Both the position numbers and the translations under genes were made by a program. From an uncultured bacterium (GTDB lineage Bacteria > Actinomycetota > Coriobacteriia > Coriobacteriales > Coriobacteriaceae), in NCBI GenBank assembly GCA_905215525.1, contig CAJMQJ010000001.1:62001-126000 (forward strand): DNA of 64,000 bases. The letters are read 5' to 3'. The notes under the pieces were generated by a model, which made no database searches, was not told the DNA's origin, and saw nothing but the letters and a program-made list of their open reading frames with translations. Positions 46,209 through 55,048 of this stretch are shown one piece after another (positions within the stretch are counted from its first letter, which is position 1; each line of letters starts with the position of its first letter).

Positions 46209-47618
46209 TTACTCGCCCAGCAGGCTCTTGGTGATGGAAGCGGCGGCCTTCTTGCCGGCGCCCATTGCCAGAATGACCGTAGCGGCACCGGTGACGATGT
46301 CGCCGCCGGCCCAGATGCGGGGATCGGTGGTCTGGCCGGTCTCCTCGTCGGCAACGATGTAGCCCCACTTGTTGAGCTCCATCTTGCCGCCGATCTTGGC
46401 AGCAAAGGGGTTGGCGTTGGTGCCGATAGCCGAGATCGCAACGTCGCAGGGGATCTCCTCGATGGCGCCCTCGATGGGCACCGGGCGACGACGGCCGGAC
46501 TCGTCGGGCTCGCCGAGCTCCATCTTCTGGACCTTGACGGCGCACACGGAGCCGTCCTCGCCAGCAACAAACTCGAGCGGGGAAACGAGCGGCAGAACCT
46601 CGACGCCCTCGGCCTTAGCATGGTGCAGCTCGGCGCGACGGCAGGGCATCTCGTCCTCGGTACGACGGTAGGCGATGATGGCGTGCTCGGCGCCCAGACG
46701 CTTGGCGGTACGGACGGCGTCCATAGCCACGTTGCCGCCACCAAAGACAACGACGTTCTTGCCGTGCTTGGTGGGGGTGTCGTACTCGGGGAACTTGTTG
46801 GCCTTCATCAGGTTCACGCGGGTGAGGTACTCGTTGGCGAAGAAGACGTTGGGCAGGTTCTCGCCGGGAACGTTGAGGAACTTGGGCAGGCCAGCGCCGG
46901 TCGCCACGTAGATGGCGTCGAAGCCCTGCTCGAACAGCTCCTCGGCCGTGGCCATGTTACCCACGACGGAGTTGTACTCAAACTTGACGCCCATGTCCTC
47001 CAGGCCGTCAATCTCGCGCTTGACGACTGCCTTGGGCAGACGGAACTCGGGGATGCCGTAGACTAGCACGCCGCCGCCGGTGAAGAAAGCCTCGAAGACG
47101 GTGACGTCAAAGCCGTTGCGGGCGAGCTCGCCGGCGCAGGTGATGCCGGACGGGCCGGAGCCGACGACGGCGACCTTCTTGCCGTTCTTGGGAGCCATCT
47201 TGGGCGTGGAGGCGAGCTCGGGGCGGTCACCCAGGAAGCGCTCGAGCTGGCCGATGGCCACGGGCTCGGACTTCTTGCCACGGATGCACTTGCCCTCGCA
47301 CTGATTCTCCTGCGGGCAGACGCGGCCGCAGATAGCGGGAAGCATGGAGTCCTCGCGGATGGTATCGAGAGCGCCGCCGAAGTCCTTCGCGCGGATCTGC
47401 TCGATAAAGCGGGGGATGTTGATGTTGACGGGGCAGCCCTCAACACAGAACGGCTTCTTGCAGTTGAGGCAGCGCTCGGCCTCGGCCAGCGCCATCTCCT
47501 CGGTGAAGCCCTTGTCGACGGGGCGGAAGTCGCAGGCGCGCTCGGCAGCCGGCTCCTCGTTATCGGGGGTGCGGGGCGACTTCATATCGGCAACGAAACG
47601 ACCGTTAACTAGTGGCAT
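46209..47618 (-). CDS. nfnB: NADPH-ferredoxin bifurcating oxidoreductase, large subunit (NfnB)
   Basis: 469 residues. An N-terminal GltD-like domain binds two [4Fe-4S] clusters (CLNCKKPFCVEGCPV; CGRVCPQENQCEGKC). An FAD motif VAVVGSGPSGITCAGEL and an NADP motif VVFGGGNVAMDAVRTAKRLG follow. WAGGDIVTGAATVILAMGAGKKAA is the second FAD motif. Together with NfnA it couples NADH and reduced ferredoxin to NADP reduction. It could also be described as sulfide dehydrogenase SudA or GltD-like, but the adjacent NfnA favours NfnB. Confidence 0.9.
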   Translation of the reverse strand: MPLVNGRFVADMKSPRTPDNEEPAAERACDFRPVDKGFTEEMALAEAERCLNCKKPFCVEGCPVNINIPRFIEQIRAKDFGGALDTIREDSMLPAICGRVCPQENQCEGKCIRGKKSEPVAIGQLERFLGDRPELASTPKMAPKNGKKVAVVGSGPSGITCAGELARNGFDVTVFEAFFTGGGVLVYGIPEFRLPKAVVKREIDGLEDMGVKFEYNSVVGNMATAEELFEQGFDAIYVATGAGLPKFLNVPGENLPNVFFANEYLTRVNLMKANKFPEYDTPTKHGKNVVVFGGGNVAMDAVRTAKRLGAEHAIIAYRRTEDEMPCRRAELHHAKAEGVEVLPLVSPLEFVAGEDGSVCAVKVQKMELGEPDESGRRRPVPIEGAIEEIPCDVAISAIGTNANPFAAKIGGKMELNKWGYIVADEETGQTTDPRIWAGGDIVTGAATVILAMGAGKKAAASITKSLLGE

Positions 47619-48448
47619 GCGCAGCTCTTTTCCTCATAGGCCTTGAGGGACTCGCCCTCTTCGGAACGGTAAGCGGCCTGGCGGGCACGAAGGTCATCCC
47701 AGTCGACCAGGGTGGCATCGAAGTCGGGGCCGTCGACGCAAGCGAACTTGGTCACGCCGCCCACCTCGACGCGGCAGCAGCCGCACATACCGGTGCCGTC
47801 AACCATGATGGGGTTGAGCGACGCGGTGATGGGGGTGTCGTACTTCTGGGCGGTGAGGGTCGAGAACTTCATCATCGGAACGGGGCCGACGCAGAAGACC
47901 TGGCTCACGGCCTTGTCCTGCAGCAGGCGCTCCAGCGGAGCGGTGACAACGCCCTGCTCGCCGTAGGAACCGTCATCGGTAGTGATGTGGATGTGGTCCT
48001 CGTCGAGGAGCTCGCGGAACTGGTCCTCCATGAGCAGGAGGTCCTTGGTGCGGGCGCCCATGATGGCGTGCACCTCGTGACCGGTCTCGACCAGGTGCTT
48101 GGCGACCGGGAAGGCAATTGCCAGGCCGACGCCGCCGCCAATGACGGCGCAGGGGCCCTCAGCCATCTCGGTGGGAACGCCCAGCGGGCCCACGACGTCG
48201 CGCAGCGACTCGCCGGCCTCGTAGGTGGACAGCATCTCGGTGGTCTTGCCGATCACCATGAAGATGAACTCGACCCAGCCCTCGTCACCGTTCCAGCCGG
48301 CCAGGGTAAACGGGACGCGCTCGCCCGTCTCGTTGGCGCGAACCATGAGGAACTGTCCAGCGTGCGCATGCTTGGCGATTGCGGGCGCCTCGATGCGGAA
48401 CTTGAACACCTTCTCCGAGAACTGCGTCTTCTCCAGGATCTTATACAT
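47609..48448 (-). CDS. nfnA: NADPH-ferredoxin bifurcating oxidoreductase, small subunit (NfnA)
   Basis: 279 residues. A ferredoxin-reductase FAD domain (GQFLMVRANETGERVPFTL) and NAD domain (AVIGGGVGLAIAFPVAKHL) are followed by the [2Fe-2S] motif GTGMCGCCRVEVGGVTKFACVDGP. The length and the 10-bp overlap with nfnB fit NfnA. The C-terminus ends in CACH, an extra pair of Cys. Confidence 0.9.
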   Translation of the reverse strand: MYKILEKTQFSEKVFKFRIEAPAIAKHAHAGQFLMVRANETGERVPFTLAGWNGDEGWVEFIFMVIGKTTEMLSTYEAGESLRDVVGPLGVPTEMAEGPCAVIGGGVGLAIAFPVAKHLVETGHEVHAIMGARTKDLLLMEDQFRELLDEDHIHITTDDGSYGEQGVVTAPLERLLQDKAVSQVFCVGPVPMMKFSTLTAQKYDTPITASLNPIMVDGTGMCGCCRVEVGGVTKFACVDGPDFDATLVDWDDLRARQAAYRSEEGESLKAYEEKSCACH

Positions 48449-48553
48449 AGAACCCCTCTCTTGTTAGGGCCGCCGAACCGTGCCTCCACGGAAATGGACG
48501 GTAGCCCGAGTAAAACCGTACGCGCACAGGCGTTGTGCAGACATACGGTGCAA

Positions 48554-48559
48554 ATTATA
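48554..48559 (-). promoter_or_regulatory. -10 box of nfnAB promoter
   Basis: On the minus strand a perfect TATAAT about 105 bp before nfnA; TAAACA lies 15 bp upstream as a poor -35. A leader of about 100 nt is implied. Confidence 0.45.
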
Positions 48560-48606
48560 CCCTCATGGACATGCTGTTTACGTGTGTCTTCGGCGGGCGG
48601 AAAAGT

Positions 48607-48645
48607 GACCTGCCAAAAAGGACAGGTTTATTTCGGCAGGTTTTA
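48607..48645. repeat. REP-like hairpin, AACCTGCC family, copy 2
   Basis: GACCTGCCAAAAAGGACAGG ... GGCAGGTTTTAT. Same family as 36289 and 48769. Confidence 0.65.
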
Positions 48646-48661
48646 TCAGGCAAAACGACAA

Positions 48662-48699
48662 AGGGGGCCGGCCTCGCGCATCGGTGGGGCCGGCCCCCT
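48662..48699. terminator. Strong GC-rich hairpin
   Basis: AGGGGGCCGGCC and GGCCGGCCCCCT, a perfect 12-bp stem. It lies between pth and the nfnAB promoter, where it may end pth transcription, though no T-run is visible. Confidence 0.5.
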
Positions 48700-48768
48700 A
48701 TGGGGCGTTATGCATGTATGGCGGCACAGAGTCAATTGCGATGCGGCCGTTGCGGCGTTTCCGCACAT

Positions 48769-48811
48769 AAAACCTGCCAAAATAAACCTGTCCCTAAATG
48801 GTAGATTTTAG
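48769..48811. repeat. REP-like hairpin, AACCTGCC family, copy 3 (inverted)
   Basis: AAAACCTGCCAAAATAAACC ... TGTCCCTAAATGGTAGATTTT, the reverse orientation of copy 1. It overlaps the pth stop codon. Confidence 0.65.
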
Positions 48812-49437
48812 TGCTTGCCGTTGGCGGAGGCGGAGCCGTTGACATGGTCGCGGGCGTAGATCACGCCGTGCACGATGGCGAGGCCCGCAGCGTCGGCGGC
48901 GCGGGCACAGGTGTCCTGGAAGTCCTCGGCCTCGCGGGCGCGTAGCTGCTTGAGCACATAGTCTGCCACGGCCATCTTGCCGGGAGGGTTGCCGATGCCG
49001 GTGCGGATACGGCTAAAGTCGCGGCTGCCCATCTTGTCGATGATGGAGCGCAGACCGTTGTGGCCAGCATGGCCGCCGCCCACCTTAACACGTACGTCAC
49101 CGGCGGGAATGTCGAGTTCGTCGTGAATCACGAGCAGCTCCTCGGCCTTGATCTTGTACTCGCGGCAGAGCTTGGAGATGGGGCCGCCCGAGGTATTCAT
49201 GTACGACTGCGGCTTGACCAGCACGATCTGGCGCTTGCCGCCCTCTTCCTCGGCATCGTTGATATTGATGAGCGCGACCTCGGCGCCTGCTTGGTTTTTC
49301 CAGTACGTGACACCGGCCTGACGGGCCAGCTCGTCGATTGCTTTGAAACCAGCGTTATGACGGGTCTCGGCATACTCATCGCCAGGGTTGCCAAGTCCGG
49401 CAACCATGCGAATCTTAAGCGGCTGTGCAGCTGCCAT
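48808..49437 (-). CDS. pth: Peptidyl-tRNA hydrolase
   Basis: 209 residues. MVAGLGNPGDEYAETRHNAGFKAID holds the catalytic His. KPQSYMNTSG, IHDELDIPAGDVRVKVGGGHAGHNGLRSI and FSRIRTGIGNPPGK complete the Pth signatures. It frees tRNA from stalled peptides. The ATG at 49437 is preceded by AAAGGA at 6 bp; the ATG at 49443 would sit directly on it. Confidence 0.95.
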   Translation of the reverse strand: MAAAQPLKIRMVAGLGNPGDEYAETRHNAGFKAIDELARQAGVTYWKNQAGAEVALININDAEEEGGKRQIVLVKPQSYMNTSGGPISKLCREYKIKAEELLVIHDELDIPAGDVRVKVGGGHAGHNGLRSIIDKMGSRDFSRIRTGIGNPPGKMAVADYVLKQLRAREAEDFQDTCARAADAAGLAIVHGVIYARDHVNGSASANGKH

Positions 49438-49551
49438 GTTCATCCTTTCGTTGATTTGTCGCCTGCTATGGTGAGCGACCCTGTTGCCGCTGTCAAATGG
49501 AGGGTAATTGAGGGCGTTTGGGGGCGTTTGGACGGACGTCGAAATCCGAGG

Positions 49552-49755
49552 TGGACAGTTAGTTCAGATACGTATAAGTTCTGAGGACTCGAATTACTCA
49601 ATTCAATGCCGATACGTTGTTTTGGAGCTTTAGTTAGTCCATATGGCGCTGTTTTGAAGTCTACCCTGCCTTCAAATAGGGCGAATGGTATAGAGATAGC
49701 TGCAAAACAGTCTAATTCAATGCGTCCATTTATACGTATTTGAACTAACTGCCCA
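49552..49755 (+). repeat. 204-bp element with 27-bp terminal inverted repeats, copy II
   Basis: The ends GGACAGTTAGTTCAGATACG and its near-complement (two differences) are followed inward by TATAA. Inner partial dyad: TGTTTTGGAGCT/AGCTGCAAAACA. The core TGGCGCT ... TTTGAAGTC is shared with copy I. AT-rich compared with flanking genes. Confidence 0.8.
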
Positions 49756-49788
49756 GCCCTGCTCGACGGCGCACGGGTGATTCGCCGT

Positions 49789-50916
49789 TTAGACCGGCGC
49801 GAGGCCGGTTCCGGCCCGCAGAGCGTTGAGCCAAGCGGCCTGACGCTTGCGATAGCCCTTGATACGGTACCGGAATCGGACTCCTGCGAGTCGATGCATC
49901 GTTTGGGCGAAGGCTTCGAGTGCAACAAGGTCTTTCATTTGGTCGCGATTGATAACCAGGACGTGGATGCCCATGGCCTTGAGGCCATTATTTCGATTGC
50001 CATCGTGGATGCGAGCGTTTTGAAGCTCATGCCCAATTCCGTTGTATTCGTTGTCGACTCCGGCTGCCGGGCAATATAGGTCGCAGATGGCATAGGGGAT
50101 GCCCGAGGACATGTTGACCGCAAGAGTATCGAAGTCGATTCGATGGTTGAGTAGCAGGCCTCCCATGGGCAGGCTGCAACATCCGAATCCGCCAAAGCGC
50201 ATGGGCGCTCCGAGAACGGCAAACATTAGGGATTCGGCTGGGGATGCGGATCCAGCCCGGGCGAGTTTGACTGCCGTGCGAAACGAGGCGTATGAGCTAC
50301 TTTTGGCGAACCGTGCGACCGCCTCGAGCTCTTCGATGGTCGTGGCGGGCTCGCATTTGTAGTGCGCCTGTTCATAGCGGGTTTCGTTCTGTTGTTCGGC
50401 CGCTGACTGGTTACCCAGGCAATCAAGATCGCCCGTCGCTTCGTAGCCATCGCCCTTGGGCCAGATGTCGTCATGGGCAATGGGGTATGTTGCCCCGGGA
50501 GGAAGGGAGTAAGTTCCGACCAGTTCCATGAGAAGCATCAAGGTTTTGGCGACTGATTCATTTTTAGAACAAAGCATGGCTGTCATGGCAGGAGACGTTG
50601 CGTAGATGTCGGCCTCGACGTGCATAATTGCACCTTCAGGAAGCGGAGCGGAGAGAATATGCTGAAGAAGTCGCTTGTCGGGGCGTCGGTTGCCTTCGTT
50701 TGAAACGAGAAGATCGAGCAGCTCGGAATCATCTTCATTCCAGGCGTCGAGTATCGAAAGTGCGCCAAAGTCTATCGCGTCATTATTGGGAATGCAGCTA
50801 GCCAAGGCCTGTGCTTGCTGTTCACTATCAATGGAGCTCCAGGGTAGGGCAGAGTACGCCCGTCGTGCGCGACGAATTGCGCGGAGGGCGGAGAAATGTG
50901 AAATCACGGTCGTCAT
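49789..50916 (-). CDS. PD-(D/E)XK nuclease-like protein, probably inactive paralogue
   Basis: 375 residues. Homologous to the protein at the left edge: HIL-x3-LP, PATT-x2-ELEA, SASPAESL, GGFGCCSLP and NGLKAMGIHVLVINRDQM align with the same order and spacing. The triad region reads AICDLY ... DNEYNGIGHE, so the Lys of ExK is replaced by Asn. Gln/Asn-rich middle (SAAEQQNETRYEQAHYK). No recognised operon partner. Lower GC than its neighbours, and it is flanked on both sides by the 203-bp inverted-repeat element, so it may have arrived as a unit. Confidence 0.65.
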   Translation of the reverse strand: MTTVISHFSALRAIRRARRAYSALPWSSIDSEQQAQALASCIPNNDAIDFGALSILDAWNEDDSELLDLLVSNEGNRRPDKRLLQHILSAPLPEGAIMHVEADIYATSPAMTAMLCSKNESVAKTLMLLMELVGTYSLPPGATYPIAHDDIWPKGDGYEATGDLDCLGNQSAAEQQNETRYEQAHYKCEPATTIEELEAVARFAKSSSYASFRTAVKLARAGSASPAESLMFAVLGAPMRFGGFGCCSLPMGGLLLNHRIDFDTLAVNMSSGIPYAICDLYCPAAGVDNEYNGIGHELQNARIHDGNRNNGLKAMGIHVLVINRDQMKDLVALEAFAQTMHRLAGVRFRYRIKGYRKRQAAWLNALRAGTGLAPV

Positions 50917-51079
50917 AGCTATAACGTACTAAGTTGGCGGCAGAATGCGACCGCCATACCGTTCTTTTCGCTCAGCGGGGTGCTGGGCGCCATGAACGGC
51001 CGGGTGTTAGGAAATCGGTGGAATCGGTTGAGGGGATTGCAGGAAATTGAGCTCTGCCGAGAAGGTTGACGATGGCTAC

Positions 51080-51282
51080 TGGACAGTTAGTTCAGATACG
51101 TATAAGGCGGCGGGCGTTCGAGGTGTTTCTAAGGGCCTTCGAGGGCGATTTGAAGATAATATATGCGGCGGTTGTACTCGAAAACGATGAGCTTCGGGCG
51201 GCATGGCATCCGCCGGGGAGCTCAGAAGGCTCCGAACGGACCTTTGGAGCTTTAAAAAATACGTATCTGAACTAACTGTCCA
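51080..51282 (+). repeat. 203-bp element with 27-bp terminal inverted repeats, copy III
   Basis: The ends TGGACAGTTAGTTCAGATAC and its exact complement. The interior shares GGGCGATTTGAAG with the core of the other copies and has a GAGCT ... AGCTC dyad. A 66-codon frame starts at 51072 just outside but has no ribosome binding site. Confidence 0.8.
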
Positions 51283-51303
51283 GGGCGGATTGGCGAGGAA
51301 TAG

Positions 51304-51340
51304 AAAAAGGGTCGGAAGCGAGCTTCCGACCCTTTAAAAA
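51304..51340 (-). terminator. Terminator of prs
   Basis: AAAGGGTCGGAAGC and GCTTCCGACCCTTT, followed on the minus strand by T-rich sequence. Confidence 0.85.
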
Positions 51341-51368
51341 CATCAAAGATGATGCGATACGCGTTGGA

Positions 51369-52355
51369 CTACAGCGCGAAGTCGCCGCCGACGAGCGTGG
51401 AGACGGGCTCCTCGTGGTAAACGGCGGAGATGGCCTGAGCGAACTCCTCGGCGACCGAGATGGTCTTGATCTTGCCGCCGACCTCGACGGGGATGGCGTC
51501 GGTGACGACGCACTCGACGATGGGGGCGTCATTCAGGCGCTCGATGGCCGGGCCGGAGAAGATGCCGTGGGTGGCGCACACGTAGATGTCGCCGGCGCCC
51601 ATGGCCTTGAGCTCCTTGACGTTGGCGCACAGGGTGCCAGCGGTGTCGATCATGTCGTCGTTGATGATGCAGGTCTTGCCCTTGATGTCACCGATGATGC
51701 CCATGACCTCGGCGGCGTTGTGGCGCGGACGGCCCTTGTGGGCGATGGCCAGGTCGCAGCCGAGCATGTCGGACAGCTTCTTGGCGGCCTTGGCGCGACC
51801 CACGTCGGGGGAGACGACAACCAGGTTGTCGGTGTCGAAGTGCATGTCGTTGTAGTACTGGCCAAACAGCGGCAGTGCGGACAGGTGGTTAACCGGGATA
51901 TCAAAGAAGCCCTGGATCTGACCCTGGTGCAGGTCGAGGGTGATGATGCGGTTGACACCGGCGCGCTCGAGCAGGTTGGCGACGAGGCGGGCGGTGATGG
52001 GCTCGCGCGGGCCGGCCTTGCGGTCCTGGCGGGCATAGCCGTAGTGGGTGATAACGGCGGTGATGGAGCGGGCGGATGCGCGCTTGGCAGCGTCGGTGGC
52101 GATGAGCAGCTCCATGAGCATGTCGTTGACGTTGCCGCCGGCCACGGACTGAATCAGGAAGACGTCGGCGCCGCGGACGGTCTCGTCGTAGCGGGCGTAA
52201 ATCTCACCATTGGCGAACTGCTTTAGCGTAAGGCCCGAAAGCTCGACCCCAAGGTACTCAGCGATCTTCTGAGCGAGGGGACGGTTGGAGGAACCGGAAT
52301 ACACGCGGATGGACTTGCGCATATTCTCCGACTTCTCGGGATCATTAATCGGCAT
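51369..52355 (-). CDS. prs: Ribose-phosphate pyrophosphokinase
   Basis: 328 residues. KQFANGEIYARYDETVRGADVFLIQS, the PRPP-binding DLHQGQIQGFFDIP and the flexible loop CIINDDMIDTAGTL are the class I PRPP synthase motifs. It supplies PRPP for purines, pyrimidines, NAD, His and Trp. It starts 193 bp before the glmU stop, so the two may be co-transcribed only through a terminator. AAGGAGAA precedes the ATG. Confidence 0.96.
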   Translation of the reverse strand: MPINDPEKSENMRKSIRVYSGSSNRPLAQKIAEYLGVELSGLTLKQFANGEIYARYDETVRGADVFLIQSVAGGNVNDMLMELLIATDAAKRASARSITAVITHYGYARQDRKAGPREPITARLVANLLERAGVNRIITLDLHQGQIQGFFDIPVNHLSALPLFGQYYNDMHFDTDNLVVVSPDVGRAKAAKKLSDMLGCDLAIAHKGRPRHNAAEVMGIIGDIKGKTCIINDDMIDTAGTLCANVKELKAMGAGDIYVCATHGIFSGPAIERLNDAPIVECVVTDAIPVEVGGKIKTISVAEEFAQAISAVYHEEPVSTLVGGDFAL

Positions 52356-52498
52356 TACCCTTCTCCTTTATACATCGAATGCCATATAGATGCCTTGTTG
52401 CATTGTAACCGCGCGACGGGGTTTATCGAGTCTTGATAACGTCTTTACCGTCAACGGACACGAACCGACCACTCATCCGGTCGCGCAGGTCACGATAG

Positions 52499-52534
52499 AA
52501 AAAAGGAGCCGTCCCCATGGAACAGCTCCTTTTG
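52499..52534 (-). terminator. Terminator of glmU
   Basis: AAAAGGAGC and GCTCCTTTT with a 15-nt loop, followed on the minus strand by TTTC. Confidence 0.75.
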
Positions 52535-52548
52535 TGCTTGGTAAAACG

Positions 52549-53961
52549 TTATACCTCGTCGTCCTCGTGCAGGCGGCGGCGATAATCGGCGGCCCAGCCC
52601 TCGATATTTACCTGACGGGCGCGGCCCAGACCGAGTGCGTCGGCCGGGACCGGCTCGGTGATGACGGAGCCGGCGGCCACGAGTGCACCGTCGCCAATCT
52701 GGGCGGGCGCGACCATCATGGTGTCAGAACCGATGAAGGCATCCTTGCCGATGACGGTCTTGTGCTTGTGGACGCCGTCGTAGTTGCAGGTGATGGAGCC
52801 CGCGCCCACGTTGACGCCGGAGCCCATGGTGGTGTCGCCGATGTAGGACAGGTGGGGCACCTTGGAACCCTCGCCAATCGTGGACTTCTTGATCTCCACG
52901 TGCGTGCCGGCCTTGGATCCGTCGAGCATGTGGGTGCCCGGGCGCAGGTAGGCGCGCGGGCCGCAGTCGACGCCGTTCTCGATGACGGCCTCGATGGCGA
53001 TGGTCTCGTCGATGACGCAGCCGCTGCCGACGGTGGTGTCGGTGAGACGGCTGTTGGGGCCGAGCTGGCACTCCTCGCCCACGGTGACGTGGCCGATCAG
53101 GTGCGTCTGCGGCCACACGATGGTGTCGCGGCCGATGACGGCGTCGGGGCCGATCCAAGCCTGCGTGGGGTCGATGAAGGTAACGCCCTCGGCCATCCAG
53201 TGCTCGTTGATGCGGTCGCGCGCGATGGCGGTGAGCTGTGCGAGCTGGATGCGGCTGTTGACGCCCAGACCGTCGCGGTAATCATCGCAGTGGAAGATGG
53301 AGACCGCCTGGCCGTGGCCCTTGAGAATTTCGAGCATATCGGGCAGGTAGTACTCGGACTGCGCGTTGTCGTTGCCGATCTCGTCAATGTGGGCGGCGAG
53401 CTGTGCACCGTCGAAGGCGTAGCAGCCGGCGTTGCACTCGAGCAGCTCGGCGGCTTGCTCGGGCGTGCAGTCCTTCTGCTCGATAATGCGCTCGATTTGG
53501 CTGTCGGCACCCAGCTTGATGCGGCCGTAGCCGAAAGGATCGGGCGGGGTCATGGTCATGACGGTGCAGGCGAGCTCGCCGGTGGCGACGGTTTGCGCGA
53601 ACTTGGCGACGGTGTCGGCGGTGATGAGCGGCAGGTCGCCGTTGAGCACCACGACGGGGCCTTGCGTGATGCCACAGGCCTCGAGTGCGACCTTCACGGC
53701 GTGACCGGTGCCCAGACGCTCGGTCTGCTCGACGCACTCGACCTTGGTGGCGCTGTTGGCGTAGGCGCCGTCGATAAGGGCGCGCATCTCGTCGGCGTGG
53801 CTGCCGATGACAACCACGACGCGGCTGCAGCCGGCCTTGATGGTAGCGTCGACGATCCACTGGACCATGGGCTTACCCAGGATCTTGTGCGAAACCTTGC
53901 AGTGGTTCGACTTCATGCGGGTGCCCTCGCCGGCAGCGAGGATAATTGCGGTTGCGTCCAT
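52549..53961 (-). CDS. glmU: Bifunctional N-acetylglucosamine-1-P uridyltransferase / glucosamine-1-P acetyltransferase
   Basis: 470 residues from MDATAIILAAGEGTRMKS. The uridyltransferase loop LAAGEGTR and EQTERLGTGHAV are present. The C-terminal left-handed beta helix shows isoleucine-patch repeats and GPRAYLRPGTHML, SYIGDTTMGSGVNVGAGSITCNYDG and KAGTHVEIKKS. It makes UDP-GlcNAc for the cell wall. AGGAGA precedes the ATG at 53961; an in-frame extension upstream lacks a site. Confidence 0.96.
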   Translation of the reverse strand: MDATAIILAAGEGTRMKSNHCKVSHKILGKPMVQWIVDATIKAGCSRVVVVIGSHADEMRALIDGAYANSATKVECVEQTERLGTGHAVKVALEACGITQGPVVVLNGDLPLITADTVAKFAQTVATGELACTVMTMTPPDPFGYGRIKLGADSQIERIIEQKDCTPEQAAELLECNAGCYAFDGAQLAAHIDEIGNDNAQSEYYLPDMLEILKGHGQAVSIFHCDDYRDGLGVNSRIQLAQLTAIARDRINEHWMAEGVTFIDPTQAWIGPDAVIGRDTIVWPQTHLIGHVTVGEECQLGPNSRLTDTTVGSGCVIDETIAIEAVIENGVDCGPRAYLRPGTHMLDGSKAGTHVEIKKSTIGEGSKVPHLSYIGDTTMGSGVNVGAGSITCNYDGVHKHKTVIGKDAFIGSDTMMVAPAQIGDGALVAAGSVITEPVPADALGLGRARQVNIEGWAADYRRRLHEDDEV

Positions 53962-54154
53962 GTGATCTCCTGTTACGTTATAGAGACGTGTGTTTGGAAA
54001 CGATACACGGCGCAATATGATACCGCAGGCATATGACGAGCGCGTAACGATTGGTTTGCGGCGGTTGAGGCTTGCGCCGCCGGCGTGGCGTTTGCACTGC
54101 TTGCGTGCGGCGTTGGCGGTGCTGCGGAGCTGTTGTTTGAGCGAGGGGACGGGG

Positions 54155-55048
54155 GTGCCCGTGGACAACATACGAGAGGAGTTTGGCGGCGAGCCCGTCG
54201 CGGCATTCTCGATGTCGCATCCGGCTGTGCCGGCACTCTATATAGTGCTGACGCTGGGGCTCACTATGTTCTCGATGCAGCCGGTACTGATTGCGCTGTC
54301 ACTTGCGGGCGGGCTGGCGTATGGATTTGCGACGCGTGGGGCTGCCCGCACGCTGGGCGCGCTCCGCTGGCAGCTGCCGGTGATTTTGATCGTCGCGGTG
54401 CTCAATCCGCTGTTTAGCGCCTCGGGCTCGACGGAGCTGTTCCGTATTGGCATGCGCGCGGTGTATCTGGAGAGCATGGTATACGGCCTGTGCATGGGCG
54501 GGCTGTTTGTGGCGAGCGTGCTGTGGTTTGAGGCGGCGGCGTCGATGCTCGAATACGACAAGGTGCTCGCGCTGCTGGGCAATGCCGCACCGGTGATTGC
54601 GCTCATGATCTCGATGTGCATGAGGCTTATCCCGCAGTTTTTGCGCCGCGGTCGTACGGTGTTGGCGGTGCAGGATGCGATTGATGTGCCGGGCCGCGCG
54701 CCGGCCGACCCCGTGCGCTCGCGCTTGCGGGCGTCGAGCGTGTTGATGGGCTGGGGCATGGAAGATTCGCTGGAGCGTGCGGACGCGATGCGCTCGCGCG
54801 GGTGGGGTGCCGCGACGCGTCGTACGACGTATGCGCGGTATCGACTGGGGTGCAGCGACGTTGCCGCGCTGGTCGGGCTCGCGCTGCTTGGTGCTGCCGC
54901 GGTGGCGGTGGCGTGGACCGCGACGACGCAGTATTCGTTTTACCCGCAGCTTTCGGTGCCGGCGCCGTGGCCTGGCTATATTGTGTGCGCGGCTTGGATG
55001 GTGTTGCCCTGTGTGCTGCACGCGATTGACGAGAAGAGGTTTGGCTGA
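54155..55048 (+). CDS. ECF transporter T component (EcfT/CbiQ family)
   Basis: 297 residues from a GTG at 54155; GTG 54161 and the ATG at 54217 are alternatives. After a short soluble N-terminus there are about five or six spans (HPAVPALYIVLTLGLTMFSMQPVLIALSL). The coupling region has ALMISMCMRLIPQFLRRGRTVL and the second Ala-Arg-Gly motif RADAMRSRGWG, both typical of T components that dock on the ATPase. Its stop overlaps the ecfA start (TGATG). Confidence 0.82.
   Translation: MPVDNIREEFGGEPVAAFSMSHPAVPALYIVLTLGLTMFSMQPVLIALSLAGGLAYGFATRGAARTLGALRWQLPVILIVAVLNPLFSASGSTELFRIGMRAVYLESMVYGLCMGGLFVASVLWFEAAASMLEYDKVLALLGNAAPVIALMISMCMRLIPQFLRRGRTVLAVQDAIDVPGRAPADPVRSRLRASSVLMGWGMEDSLERADAMRSRGWGAATRRTTYARYRLGCSDVAALVGLALLGAAAVAVAWTATTQYSFYPQLSVPAPWPGYIVCAAWMVLPCVLHAIDEKRFG

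Noticed and set aside
51072..51275. 66-codon frame across the inverted-repeat element copy III
   Set aside because: All three copies can be read as GQLVQIRI at the start because that is the terminal repeat, but the remaining residues differ and copy I has a stop. No ribosome binding site is present.
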